Origin: Acetobacteraceae bacterium
GTDB lineage: Bacteria > Pseudomonadota > Alphaproteobacteria > Acetobacterales > Acetobacteraceae
Reading direction: 5' to 3'
Assembly (NCBI GenBank): GCA_947371015.1
Contig: CANBNK010000006.1
Location: forward strand, 1-64,000
Length of the DNA stretch: 64,000 nucleotides
The translations under genes were made by a program, and so were the position numbers. Within the stretch, counting starts at the first letter, position 1; every line of letters starts with the position of its first letter. Shown here piece by piece: positions 18,313 through 28,779 of this stretch. The notes below the pieces were generated by a model. It was given only the letters and a program-made list of their open reading frames with translations. It did no database searches and was not told the DNA's origin.

Positions 18313-20343
18313 ATGGTGTCGCCGCTTGCCGGCAAGCGCGTACTGGATCTCGGCGCCTTCTGCGCCCAGGTGCCGCACGCGCTGGCCGCTTCCATGGCCG
18401 CCCGGCTCTGCGCCGCCTATGGCGCCGAGGTGGTGCGGCCGGTGCCGGTGGGCGGCGACCCGTTTTGCGGGTTTGCGCCGCTGCTGCCGGGTGGTGGCTC
18501 GGCGCTGGACCGGTTCCTCAACACCGGCAAACGCATCGGCGCCGCGGAGGGCCGGTTCGACGCGGCCATCGGCGACACCGTGGCGCTGGCTGGCGTGGAC
18601 GCGCCGATAAAAGTGCGCCTCTCCCACTTCGGCCCCGGCGAGGACCCGGAGATGAGCGAGCTTGGCCTGCTCGCGCTGTCCGGCCTGCTCGGCATCGTCG
18701 GCGAGAGCGAAGGCCCGCCGGCGCGGCTGGCCGGGCACCAGGCAGCCTATTCCGGCGGCCTGGCGGCCAGCACCGCGCTGATGGCGGCGCTGCGCGCGGG
18801 CGGCGAGGAACAGATCGAAATCTCGCTGTTCGATGTGTGCTGCTGGCTGAACTGGAAGGTGGCGGCCAGCGTGGTCGTGCTCGGCACCTCGCCGATGCGC
18901 GGCGGCACCCGAGCGGACTGGTACACCGTGCCCTGCAAGGACGGCCATATCGCCCTGGTCTACCAGGAGAAGGACTGGCCGGCGATGCGCGCCATGGTGG
19001 CCGACCCCCGCCTGGACAACCCCATCTTCAAGGACCGACCCGGCCGCCGTGCCAACCGCACCGCGCTGCTGGAGGTGCTCGGCCCCTGGTTCATGGCGCG
19101 CACCCGCGCCGAGATCACCGCCGACGCCCAGCCGCGCCGCATCCCCATCGGCCCCGTGCTGTTCCCGGCCGAACTCCTGAAGGACAAGCAGCACGGCGCC
19201 CGTGGCTTCGTTGCCGCCGATGGCATGCCGGTGCTGCCGCTGAGCTGGAACGGCGCCCGCGTGGAGCCGGACCCTGGCGCCACCGCCGCCCCGCCGCCGG
19301 CCGCCCCGCGGGAAAAGCCGCTGTCGGGCATCAAGGTGGTGGACCTTGGCTGGCTGACCGCCGGGGCGGCGTCCTCCGCCGTGCTGCTGGACCTTGGCGC
19401 CCAGGTGGTGAAGGTGGAGGGCCCGACCGCGCCCGACCCGTTTCGCAACAACGAGAATTCCAAGCCCGGCGAGCCCTGGTGGAACCAATCCGCCTGGTTC
19501 GCCTTCACCAATCGCGGCAAGCAGAGCCTCTGCATCGACCTCAAGGACGCGCGCGGGCGCGAGGTCATCCTGCGCCTGCTGGAAGACGCCGATGTGCTGG
19601 TGGAGAATTACCGCCGTGGCGTGCTGGCCAATTTCGGGCTTTCCGTGGAGTTCCTGCGGCAGCGCTTCCCGCGCCTGGTCATCGCCAGCATCTCCAGCCA
19701 GGGCGAGACCGGGCCAGAGCGCGACATGACCAGTTTTGGGAGTACCTTGGAAGCGACCGGCGGCCTGGCCTCCATGACCGGCAGCGGGGCCGCGCCGGTC
19801 ATCAGCGGGCGGGACGTGAACTACCCCGACCAGGTGGTGTGCCTGTTCGCTTCGGGCGCCATGGTCGCGGCGCTGCTGGAGCGCGACCGCACCGGCCAGG
19901 GCGCGCATCTGGACCTGTCGCAGCGCGAACTCACCAGCTTTCTGCTGGGCGAGGAGTTGCTGGTGGCCGCCGCCGGCGCGCCCTCCGCCCGGCGCGGCAA
20001 TGCCGACCCCCTGGCGCCAGCGGACCGCGTGGTGGCGGATGGCGCCGGCTGGCGCGCGGAATGGCGGGGCGGCAGCGCCTCGGTGCGGGACGGCTACGCG
20101 CTGGCCGAAGCCGCCGAGTTCAAGGCCGGCACCGCGGTGCAGCGCGCCCCGGATGGCAAGCCGGCCAAGGGCATTCCGTTCCGCTTCACCCGCCGGCCGC
20201 TGGCCATTACGGATAGCTGCCATCTGCTGGGCGCCGACAACGCCGCAGTGCTGGCGGCGGCGGGTTACGATGCCGGCTTCATCGCTGGTCTGGAGCAGGC
20301 CGGTGTGCTGGCGACCGAACCGCGCGGCAAGCGCCACGAATAG
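18313..20343 (+). CDS. double-domain family III (CaiB/BaiF) CoA-transferase
   Basis: A 676-residue protein containing two family III CoA-transferase domains in tandem, whereas the usual subunit is 380-450 residues. The first (1 to about 320) keeps the overall pattern (GKRVLDLGAF, GAEVVRPV, EISLFDVCCW) but has AGHQAAYSGG where the catalytic Asp should be. The second (from about 335) has KVVDLGWLTAG, VVKVEGPTAPDPF, DVLVENYRRG and an Asp in VNYPDQVV (about residue 506) that aligns with the acyl-accepting Asp. Family III enzymes work as interlocked dimers, so the fusion may give one active and one degenerate half. It probably activates the acid degraded by this operon. Confidence 0.85.
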   Translation: MVSPLAGKRVLDLGAFCAQVPHALAASMAARLCAAYGAEVVRPVPVGGDPFCGFAPLLPGGGSALDRFLNTGKRIGAAEGRFDAAIGDTVALAGVDAPIKVRLSHFGPGEDPEMSELGLLALSGLLGIVGESEGPPARLAGHQAAYSGGLAASTALMAALRAGGEEQIEISLFDVCCWLNWKVAASVVVLGTSPMRGGTRADWYTVPCKDGHIALVYQEKDWPAMRAMVADPRLDNPIFKDRPGRRANRTALLEVLGPWFMARTRAEITADAQPRRIPIGPVLFPAELLKDKQHGARGFVAADGMPVLPLSWNGARVEPDPGATAAPPPAAPREKPLSGIKVVDLGWLTAGAASSAVLLDLGAQVVKVEGPTAPDPFRNNENSKPGEPWWNQSAWFAFTNRGKQSLCIDLKDARGREVILRLLEDADVLVENYRRGVLANFGLSVEFLRQRFPRLVIASISSQGETGPERDMTSFGSTLEATGGLASMTGSGAAPVISGRDVNYPDQVVCLFASGAMVAALLERDRTGQGAHLDLSQRELTSFLLGEELLVAAAGAPSARRGNADPLAPADRVVADGAGWRAEWRGGSASVRDGYALAEAAEFKAGTAVQRAPDGKPAKGIPFRFTRRPLAITDSCHLLGADNAAVLAAAGYDAGFIAGLEQAGVLATEPRGKRHE

Positions 20344-20361
20344 GCTAGCCGCTTCCGCGCA

Positions 20362-20461
20362 CCGCGCGGGTAGCGCGGCTGAACCCCCGCGCGGGGTGCG
20401 CGGCTGAACTACCGCGCGACCAGCGCGCCTGAGCCAACGCGCTGCAAGCGCGGCAGCATAA
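20362..20461 (+). repeat. four tandem 25-nt units, each a GC hairpin
   Basis: Units begin at 20362, 20387, 20412 and 20437 with an exact 25-nt period. Each has the form CCGCGC-N5-GCGCGG followed by CTGAAC-like sequence. Loops are GGGTA, GGGGT, GACCA and TGCAA. Units 1 and 2 have perfect 6-bp stems; units 3 and 4 keep 5 bp. The array fills the gap between the CoA-transferase stop and the ribosome site (AGAGGAAA) of the first Bug gene, so it forms its 5' leader. Confidence 0.9.
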
Positions 20462-20473
20462 GAGGAAACCCGG

Positions 20474-21433
20474 ATGACCCGTCGCCGTAGCCTGCTCGCC
20501 CTCCCCGCCCTGCTCGCCGCGCCGCGCGCCCGGGCGGCCGGCTACCCGGACAAGCCGGTGCGGATGATCGTGCCCTTTCCCCCCGGCGGCGGCACCGACA
20601 ACCTCGGCCGGCTGCTGGCGCGCGAGATGAGCGAGCGGCTGGGCCAGACCGTGGTGGTGGAGAACAGGGGCGGCGCCGGCGGCAATATCGGCGCGACCAC
20701 GGCCGCCCAGTCGGCGCCGGATGGCTACACCATGCTGTTCAACGGCAATGGCATGGCCATCAGCCGGGAGCTGTTCAAGAACCCCGGCTACAACTGGGAC
20801 ACCGACTTCACCTGGGTGGCCCGCACCGCCAGCACCCCGGTGCTGCTGGTGGTCAATGAGCACGTACCGGCCCGCAACCTGCGCGACTTCATCGCCTATG
20901 CCCGGGCCAACCCCGGCCGGCTGAACCACGGCACCGCCGGTGCCGGCACGCCCTTCCACCTGGGTGGCGAGCTGTTCAATGAAATGGCCGGCACCCGCAT
21001 CATCCATGTGCCGTACCGCGGCACCGGGCCTGCCGTCGCCGGGCTGCTGGGCAATGAGGTGCAGTGCATGTTCGCCTCCTCCACCGGGGTGGACGGGCTG
21101 ATCCGCGACGGCAAGATCTTCCCGCTGGCCAACCTGGCTGGCAAGCGCGCCCGGGGCTGGCCGCAACTGCCCAGCATCAGCGAGGAACTGCCCGGCTACG
21201 CCGCCGAGCAATGGTACGTGCTGGGCGTGCCGCGCCGCACGCCGGAGGACATCGTGCACAAGCTGGAGACGGTGACGCGGGCGATGATGACCGACCGCGC
21301 CTTCGCCCGGCTGTGCGAGGAGCGCGGCTTCGATCCGGAGTTCCTCGACAGCGCTGGGGCCACCAAGGCGCTGGAGGCCGACCACGCCCGCTGGGCGCCG
21401 ATCCTGCCGCGCGCCGGTATCACCCCCGAATGA
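20474..21433 (+). CDS. Bug/TctC substrate-binding protein, first of a coupled trio
   Basis: A 319-residue Bug protein with leader MTRRRSLLALPALLAAPRARA (arginine-rich, possibly Tat) and textbook motifs PFPPGGGTDNLGR, VVENRGGAGGNIG, APDGYTML and HVPYRGTG. The ribosome site is AGAGGAAA, right after the hairpin array. It overlaps the next Bug gene by ATGA. Being placed behind the CoA-ester operon, it may capture that pathway's acid from the periplasm. The hairpin leader suggests it is either insulated from, or differentially expressed relative to, the upstream genes. Confidence 0.92.
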   Translation: MTRRRSLLALPALLAAPRARAAGYPDKPVRMIVPFPPGGGTDNLGRLLAREMSERLGQTVVVENRGGAGGNIGATTAAQSAPDGYTMLFNGNGMAISRELFKNPGYNWDTDFTWVARTASTPVLLVVNEHVPARNLRDFIAYARANPGRLNHGTAGAGTPFHLGGELFNEMAGTRIIHVPYRGTGPAVAGLLGNEVQCMFASSTGVDGLIRDGKIFPLANLAGKRARGWPQLPSISEELPGYAAEQWYVLGVPRRTPEDIVHKLETVTRAMMTDRAFARLCEERGFDPEFLDSAGATKALEADHARWAPILPRAGITPE

Positions 21434-22365
21434 TCCGCTTTCTTGTAGCCCTGCTGCTGACCGCCCCGGCAGCGCAGGCGGCTTGGCCGGAGCGGCCCTT
21501 CCGGCTCATCGTCGGCTATGCGCCGGGTGGGTCCACCGACATCATCGCCCGCACCGTGGCCGATGGCATCGGCCAGCGGCTGGGCCAGCAGGTGGTGGTG
21601 GAGAATCGCGGCGGCGCCGGGGGCGTGCCCGCCGCCGCCGTGGCGGTGCAGAATGAGCCGGACGGCTACACCCTGGTGCTGCATACCCAGGGGCTGAACC
21701 AGGGCGCCGCCGTCGGCACCCGCATGCCGTTCCACCCGGTGGATGCCTGGGCGCCAATCGGCTTGGCCGCGACCGGCGCCAATGCGCTGATGATCCATCC
21801 CTCCATTCCCGCGCAGACGATGCGGGAGTTGCAGGCCTGGGTCCGTGCCTCCGGCCAGCCGCTGCGCTTCGGTACGCCGGGCATCGGGCTGTCCTCCGCC
21901 GTCTTCGCCCAGGGGATGGAGGTGGAGATGGAGGAGATCCGTTATCGCGGCACCTCCGCCGCGCTGGCGGATTTGCTGGCCGGGCGGGTGCACGCCTACA
22001 CCATCGCGCTGGCGGGGGTGCTGCCCTACGTCCAGTCCGGCCAACTCAGGGCGCTGGCCATCGCCGGGCCGCGCCGCAGCCGGGCGATGCCGGAGCTGCC
22101 GACCACGGCGGAGGCCGGTTTCCCCAGCGTCATCATGGTCAGCTGGTTCGGCCTGGTCACGCTGGCCGGCACGCCGCCGGACCGGGTGGCCGCGCTGTTC
22201 GGCGCGCTGAACGCCACGCTGGCCGACCCGGTGGCGCGGGAAAAGCTGGAAGCCGCCGGGCTGGATGTTGACCCCAGCGCCTCGCCGGCCCAGTTCGGCG
22301 CCATGTACCGTGCCGATTTCGACCGCTGGATGGTCGTCTCGCGCCAGCAGGGATGGACCCGATGA
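21430..22365 (+). CDS. Bug/TctC substrate-binding protein, second of a coupled trio
   Basis: A 311-residue Bug protein with signal peptide MIRFLVALLLTAPAAQA and motifs YAPGGSTDIIAR, VVENRGGAGGVPA, PDGYTLVL and EIRYRGTSAAL. The Met at 21430 overlaps the preceding stop as ATGA; there is no separate ribosome site, implying translation by re-initiation. It shares the phrase LPTTAEAGFP and the ending around DRVAALFGALNATLADP with the third member, so these two look like a recent duplication relative to the first. Ligand unknown. Confidence 0.9.
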   Translation: MIRFLVALLLTAPAAQAAWPERPFRLIVGYAPGGSTDIIARTVADGIGQRLGQQVVVENRGGAGGVPAAAVAVQNEPDGYTLVLHTQGLNQGAAVGTRMPFHPVDAWAPIGLAATGANALMIHPSIPAQTMRELQAWVRASGQPLRFGTPGIGLSSAVFAQGMEVEMEEIRYRGTSAALADLLAGRVHAYTIALAGVLPYVQSGQLRALAIAGPRRSRAMPELPTTAEAGFPSVIMVSWFGLVTLAGTPPDRVAALFGALNATLADPVAREKLEAAGLDVDPSASPAQFGAMYRADFDRWMVVSRQQGWTR

Positions 22366-23330
22366 TTCGCCTGCTCTTCGCGCTGCTGCTGCTGGCCCAA
22401 GGGGGAATGGTATCGGCGCAGGCTCAGTTCCCCGACAAGCCGCTGCGCCTGGTGATCCCGTTCACGCCGGGCGGCACCAACGACATCATCGGCCGCCTGG
22501 TGACGGAGGGCATGGGCCGGCGGCTGGGGCAGAACTTCATCATCGAGAACCGCGGTGGCGCCGGCGGCATGCTGGGTGCCGATATCGTCGCCAAGGCGGC
22601 GCCGGATGGCTACACCATCCTGCTCGGCGGCAGCGGCAGCCTGACCATCTCAAGCCTGGTGCACGCGCATGTGCCGTTCGACGTAGCGACCGCCTTCGCG
22701 CCGATCGGCCTGATGGCGGTGGGGCCGAACGTCATCGTCGTCCATCCCTCGGTGCCCGTGCAGTCACTGCGGGAGTTGCAGGCCTTCGCCCGCGCCGCCC
22801 GGCCGCCGCTGAGCTATGCCAGCCCCGGCGTCGGCAGCACCGGCCATGCCGCGGGCGTGATGATATTGCAGGCGCTGGGGGTGGAGATGGAGCACATCCC
22901 CTACCGGGGCACCGCGCCGGCGCTGACCGACGTGATGGCCGGGCGCATCCCGGTCTTCACCAACGCGCTGGCGCCGATGCAGCCCTATATCGAAGCTGGC
23001 CGTCTGCGTGCCCTGGCCATTGCCGGCACCCGCCGCAGCCCGGCGATGCCGAACCTGCCGACCACGGCGGAGGCGGGCTTCCCGCAGATCCAGGCCGCGA
23101 CCTGGTTCGGCCTGCTGGCCACCGGCGGCAGCCCGGCGGACCGGGTGGCGCGGCTGCATGCGGCGCTGAACGCAACCCTGGCCGACCCGGAAGTCCGCCG
23201 GAAGCTGGAGGAAAGCGGCAGCGAGGTGGAGGCCAGCGACAGCCCGGCCGCCTTCTCCCGCTACTTCGCCGAGGATCGGGCGCGCTGGGGCCAGGTGATC
23301 GACCGCGCGGGGATGCGCGGCCGGGAATAG
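22362..23330 (+). CDS. Bug/TctC substrate-binding protein, third of a coupled trio
   Basis: A 322-residue Bug protein with signal peptide MIRLLFALLLLAQGGMVSAQA and motifs FTPGGTNDIIGR, IIENRGGAGGMLG, APDGYTILL and HIPYRGTAPAL. It starts at 22362 by an ATGA overlap, as in the previous pair; an in-frame Met at 22353 is less likely. Its end is only 7 bp from the end of ssb on the other strand. High similarity in the C-terminal half to the second member (TTAEAGFP, ALNATLADP) points to tandem duplication. Confidence 0.9.
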   Translation: MIRLLFALLLLAQGGMVSAQAQFPDKPLRLVIPFTPGGTNDIIGRLVTEGMGRRLGQNFIIENRGGAGGMLGADIVAKAAPDGYTILLGGSGSLTISSLVHAHVPFDVATAFAPIGLMAVGPNVIVVHPSVPVQSLRELQAFARAARPPLSYASPGVGSTGHAAGVMILQALGVEMEHIPYRGTAPALTDVMAGRIPVFTNALAPMQPYIEAGRLRALAIAGTRRSPAMPNLPTTAEAGFPQIQAATWFGLLATGGSPADRVARLHAALNATLADPEVRRKLEESGSEVEASDSPAAFSRYFAEDRARWGQVIDRAGMRGRE

Positions 23331-23337
23331 CCCGGAT

Positions 23338-23880
23338 TCAGAACGGGATATCGTCGTCCAGGTCGCCGCCGCCCTTCGGCGCGTCCCACTGGCCGCCACC
23401 GCGCTGGGCGCCCGCGCCGCCGCTGCGGGCCGGGCCGGATGCGGGGCGGGAAGCGCCGCCGCCATAGCCGCCGCTGCTGCGCTCACCGCCGCCGCCGTAG
23501 CTGCGTTCGCCGCCTTCCTCGCCGCCGCCGGAGGCGCGGCCACCGATCAGCGACAATTCGCCGCGGAACTGGCGCAGCACGATTTCGGTGCTGTACTTCT
23601 CAACGCCGTCCTTGTCGGTCCATTTGCGGGTTTCAATCTGGCCTTCCAGATAAACCTCGCTGCCTTTCCGCAGGTATTTCTCAGCGATCTCGCCCAGCTT
23701 CTCGTTGAAGATGGACACCGCATGCCATTCGGTGCGCTCCTGCATGGCGCCCTCGCGGTCCTTGTAGCGCTCTGACGTGGCAATGCGCAGGCTCACCACC
23801 TTGCCGCCATTCTGGAAGTTGCGGACCTCGGGGTCTTTCCCGAGGCGCCCGAGGATGATCGCCTTGTTGACGCCGGCCAT
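23338..23880 (-). CDS. ssb: single-stranded DNA-binding protein
   Basis: A 180-residue SSB. The OB-fold (about 1-110) begins MAGVNKAIILGRLGKDPEVR and includes WHAVSIFNEKLGEIAEKYLRKG and VYLEGQIETRKWTDKDG. A Gly/Ser/Arg-rich linker with repeated GGGERS-like stretches follows, and the protein ends DDDIPF, the acidic tip that docks repair and replication proteins. The Met at 23880 fits the family better than the GTG nine bases upstream. It diverges from uvrA around a LexA box, the classic ssb-uvrA arrangement, so DNA damage may raise both. Confidence 0.96.
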   Translation of the reverse strand: MAGVNKAIILGRLGKDPEVRNFQNGGKVVSLRIATSERYKDREGAMQERTEWHAVSIFNEKLGEIAEKYLRKGSEVYLEGQIETRKWTDKDGVEKYSTEIVLRQFRGELSLIGGRASGGGEEGGERSYGGGGERSSGGYGGGASRPASGPARSGGAGAQRGGGQWDAPKGGGDLDDDIPF

Positions 23881-23986
23881 GCCCTGCACCTTGTGACTTG
23901 CTGTTGCCTTCTTAGCTAAAGGGAGCCGTCGCCGACAGCCCTCAGCTGTGGGGCGGCGCTGCCGTCACCCCTTCCCGAGGGGTCAA

Positions 23987-23992
23987 TATGAT
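23987..23992 (+). promoter_or_regulatory. candidate -10 box for uvrA
   Basis: TATGAT is a one-mismatch -10 hexamer, 66 bp before the uvrA ATG. No convincing -35 box is seen; an inverted repeat ACCCCT-N5-AGGGGT (23967-23983) occupies that place. The LexA box lies just downstream, over the expected start of transcription, which supports this placement. Confidence 0.45.
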
Positions 23993-24005
23993 GGCACAAC
24001 CCGAA

Positions 24006-24020
24006 GAACACAATGCGAAC
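24006..24020 (+). promoter_or_regulatory. LexA (SOS) box, alphaproteobacterial type
   Basis: GAAC-ACAATGC-GAAC is an exact match to the direct-repeat LexA site of alphaproteobacteria (GTTC-N7-GTTC, read on the other strand). It lies in the ssb-uvrA divergent region, 38 bp before the uvrA start and just past the candidate -10 box, where bound LexA would block transcription. Confidence 0.85.
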
Positions 24021-24058
24021 TTCTGCGCCCCACCAGGCGCCCCGGAGAGCCTTGCCCG

Positions 24059-26947
<2,889 letters not shown>

Positions 26948-27106
26948 GCCGCGTGGCGCTGGCGCGGGCTTTCGCGGGATGGTCAGGGCGGTGGGGTTCG
27001 GTGCTGAAGCACCTTCACGACCGCGCCCTCTCCAACTCAGTGCGAAATACGGACTTCCGGTGAGGATGACGTCCCGCCCCCGCCCACTTCATTGCGCGGC
27101 CGTTAG

Positions 27107-27156
27107 CGGGCGGCAGGCCCGCCCGGTGGCGCTGGCATTTTGCGCTGCCAGGCGCC
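27107..27156. terminator. two adjacent hairpins in the uvrA-ABC gap
   Basis: CGGGCGG-caggc-CCGCCCG (27107-27125) is a perfect 7-bp stem. Two bases on, GGCGCTGGCA pairs with TGCCA-g-GCGCC (27128-27156), a 10-bp stem with one bulge and an 8-nt loop starting TTTT. The 288-bp gap between uvrA and the ABC operon holds no other recognisable feature. The pair probably ends the uvrA transcript or forms an attenuator in the ABC leader. Confidence 0.5.
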
Positions 27157-27235
27157 CGCCGCGTGGGACGCTTTGCAAAGCCCTCCCATCCGGGTAATTC
27201 CACCGCTCTGTCGGGGGACAGCGGGGGATAACGGC

Positions 27236-27961
27236 TTGGCCGCGCTGATCGAGATCGAGAAACTGACGAAGCGCTTCGGCAGCTTCACCGCGGTGGACGA
27301 GGTGTCCTTCACGGTGGACCGGGGCGAGGTGCTGGGGTTCCTGGGGCCGAATGGTGCCGGCAAATCCACCACCATGCGGATGCTGGCCGGCTTCATGCCG
27401 CCCACCGCCGGCACCGCGCGCATCTGCGGCGCGGACGTGGTGGAAAACGGCGTGGAGGCCAAGCGCAGCCTGGGCTTCCTGCCCGAGGGCGCGCCGACCT
27501 ATCCGGAAATGAGCGTCAGCGGCTTCCTGCGCTTTACCGCCAGCATCCGCGGCTTCAGCGGCAGCGAACGCGATGACCGGGTCGCCCTGGCCATGGCGCA
27601 GACCCAGTTGGAAGGCGTGCGGTTGCAGCCGATTGAGACACTCTCGAAGGGTTTCAAGCGCCGCGTCGGCCTGGCCCAGGCGCTGCTGCACGACCCGCCG
27701 GTGCTGGTGCTGGATGAACCCACCGATGGCCTGGACCCCAACCAGAAGCACGAGGTCCGCGAGCTGATTCGCCGCATGGCGCCGACCAAGGCCATCGTCA
27801 TCTCCACCCATATCCTGGAAGAGGTGGACGCGGTCTGTACCCGCGCCATCATCATCGCCCGCGGCAAGGTCATCGTGGACGCGCCGCCGCGCGCGCTGGA
27901 AGTGGCTGGGCAGAGCCTGGAGCAGGTGTTCCGCAAGCTCACCCTGGGGGAGGCGGCGTGA
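27236..27961 (+). CDS. ABC transporter ATP-binding protein (GldA-like)
   Basis: A 241-residue ABC ATPase: Walker A GPNGAGKST (37-45), Q-loop region GFLPEGAPTYPEM, signature LSKGFKRRVGLAQALL, Walker B VLVLDEPTDGLDP and the switch His in ISTHILEEVD. The start is placed at TTG 27236, with GGGGG 8 nt before it and the family beginning (ALIEIEKLTKRFG) straight after; an upstream ATG would add 32 unrelated residues. The stop overlaps the next ATG by one base. With the following permease and GldG-like protein it forms the ABC unit known from Bacteroidetes gliding (GldA-GldF-GldG), which is also common in non-gliding bacteria and of uncertain cargo. Confidence 0.9.
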   Translation: MAALIEIEKLTKRFGSFTAVDEVSFTVDRGEVLGFLGPNGAGKSTTMRMLAGFMPPTAGTARICGADVVENGVEAKRSLGFLPEGAPTYPEMSVSGFLRFTASIRGFSGSERDDRVALAMAQTQLEGVRLQPIETLSKGFKRRVGLAQALLHDPPVLVLDEPTDGLDPNQKHEVRELIRRMAPTKAIVISTHILEEVDAVCTRAIIIARGKVIVDAPPRALEVAGQSLEQVFRKLTLGEAA

Positions 27962-28776
27962 TGGGCGGCATGATCCGACGCCTCGGCGACCTGCTGGCCG
28001 CCGGCTGGCTGATGTGGGGGCCGGGCAAGGCCGGCCCGCTGCCCTGGCATGGCGCCTGCGTGGTGGCGAAGCGCGAGCTGGCGGCGTATTTCGCCACGCC
28101 GGTCGCCTATGTGTTCATCGTCATCTTCCTGGTGCTGGCGGGGGCGCTGACCTTCACGCTCGGCGGGTTCTTCGCCCGCGGCCAGGCTGACCTGATGCCG
28201 TTCTTCAGCTTCGTGCCCTGGCTGTTCCTGTTCCTCGTGCCGGCGCTGACCATGCGCCTGTGGGCGGAGGAACGCCGCCACGGCACCATCGAGCTGCTGC
28301 TGACCCTGCCCTTGCCGCAATGGCAGGCGGTGGTCGGCAAGTTCCTGGCGGCCTGGGCGTTCTGCGGCATCGCGCTGGCGTTGACCTTCCCGCTGTGGAT
28401 CACCGTCAACGTGCTGGGCAACCCGGATAACGGCGTGGTGCTGACCGGCTATGTCGGCTGCCTGATGGTCGCCGGCGCCTATCTGGCGGTGGGCGCTGCG
28501 GTTTCGGCATCCACGAAGAACCAGGTCATCGCCTTCGTGCTGGCGGTGGCGATCTGCTTCGTCTTCGCCGCCGCCGGCAGCCCCGTGATCACCGAGTTCC
28601 TGTCCAACCGCCTGCCGGTGCTGGCGGAAGTGGCGCGCGGGCTTTCGGTGGCGGACCGCTTCGGCGGCTTCACCCGCGGCGTCATCTCGCTGCGCGACCT
28701 GGTGTATTTCGGCAGCTTCATCGGCTTCTGGCTGTTCGTGAACGCCGTGGTGCTTGACCTGAAGAAGGCGGACTGA
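27961..28776 (+). CDS. ABC-2 type permease (GldF-like)
   Basis: A 271-residue integral membrane protein with about six predicted helices (AYVFIVIFLVLAGALTF, PWLFLFLVPALTM, WAFCGIALALTFPLW, GCLMVAGAYLAVGAAVS, VIAFVLAVAICFVFAAAG, FIGFWLFVNAVVL). The segment LWAEERRHGTIELLLTLPLP is the cytoplasmic coupling motif of ABC-2 permeases of the GldF/NosY type. ATG at 27961 overlaps the ATPase stop; a GTG at 27958 is a minor alternative. The GldG-like gene starts 3 nt after its stop, making this the membrane core of a single transporter. Confidence 0.9.
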   Translation: MGGMIRRLGDLLAAGWLMWGPGKAGPLPWHGACVVAKRELAAYFATPVAYVFIVIFLVLAGALTFTLGGFFARGQADLMPFFSFVPWLFLFLVPALTMRLWAEERRHGTIELLLTLPLPQWQAVVGKFLAAWAFCGIALALTFPLWITVNVLGNPDNGVVLTGYVGCLMVAGAYLAVGAAVSASTKNQVIAFVLAVAICFVFAAAGSPVITEFLSNRLPVLAEVARGLSVADRFGGFTRGVISLRDLVYFGSFIGFWLFVNAVVLDLKKAD

Positions 28777-28779
28777 GCC

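Noticed and set aside
20362-20461. The 25-nt array as a CRISPR array
   Set aside because: Units are directly adjacent without unique spacers of 30-40 nt, and there are no cas genes.
27015-27203. 62-codon minus-strand frame in the uvrA-ABC gap
   Set aside because: No ribosome site, no domain, and it covers two hairpins; taken as non-coding.
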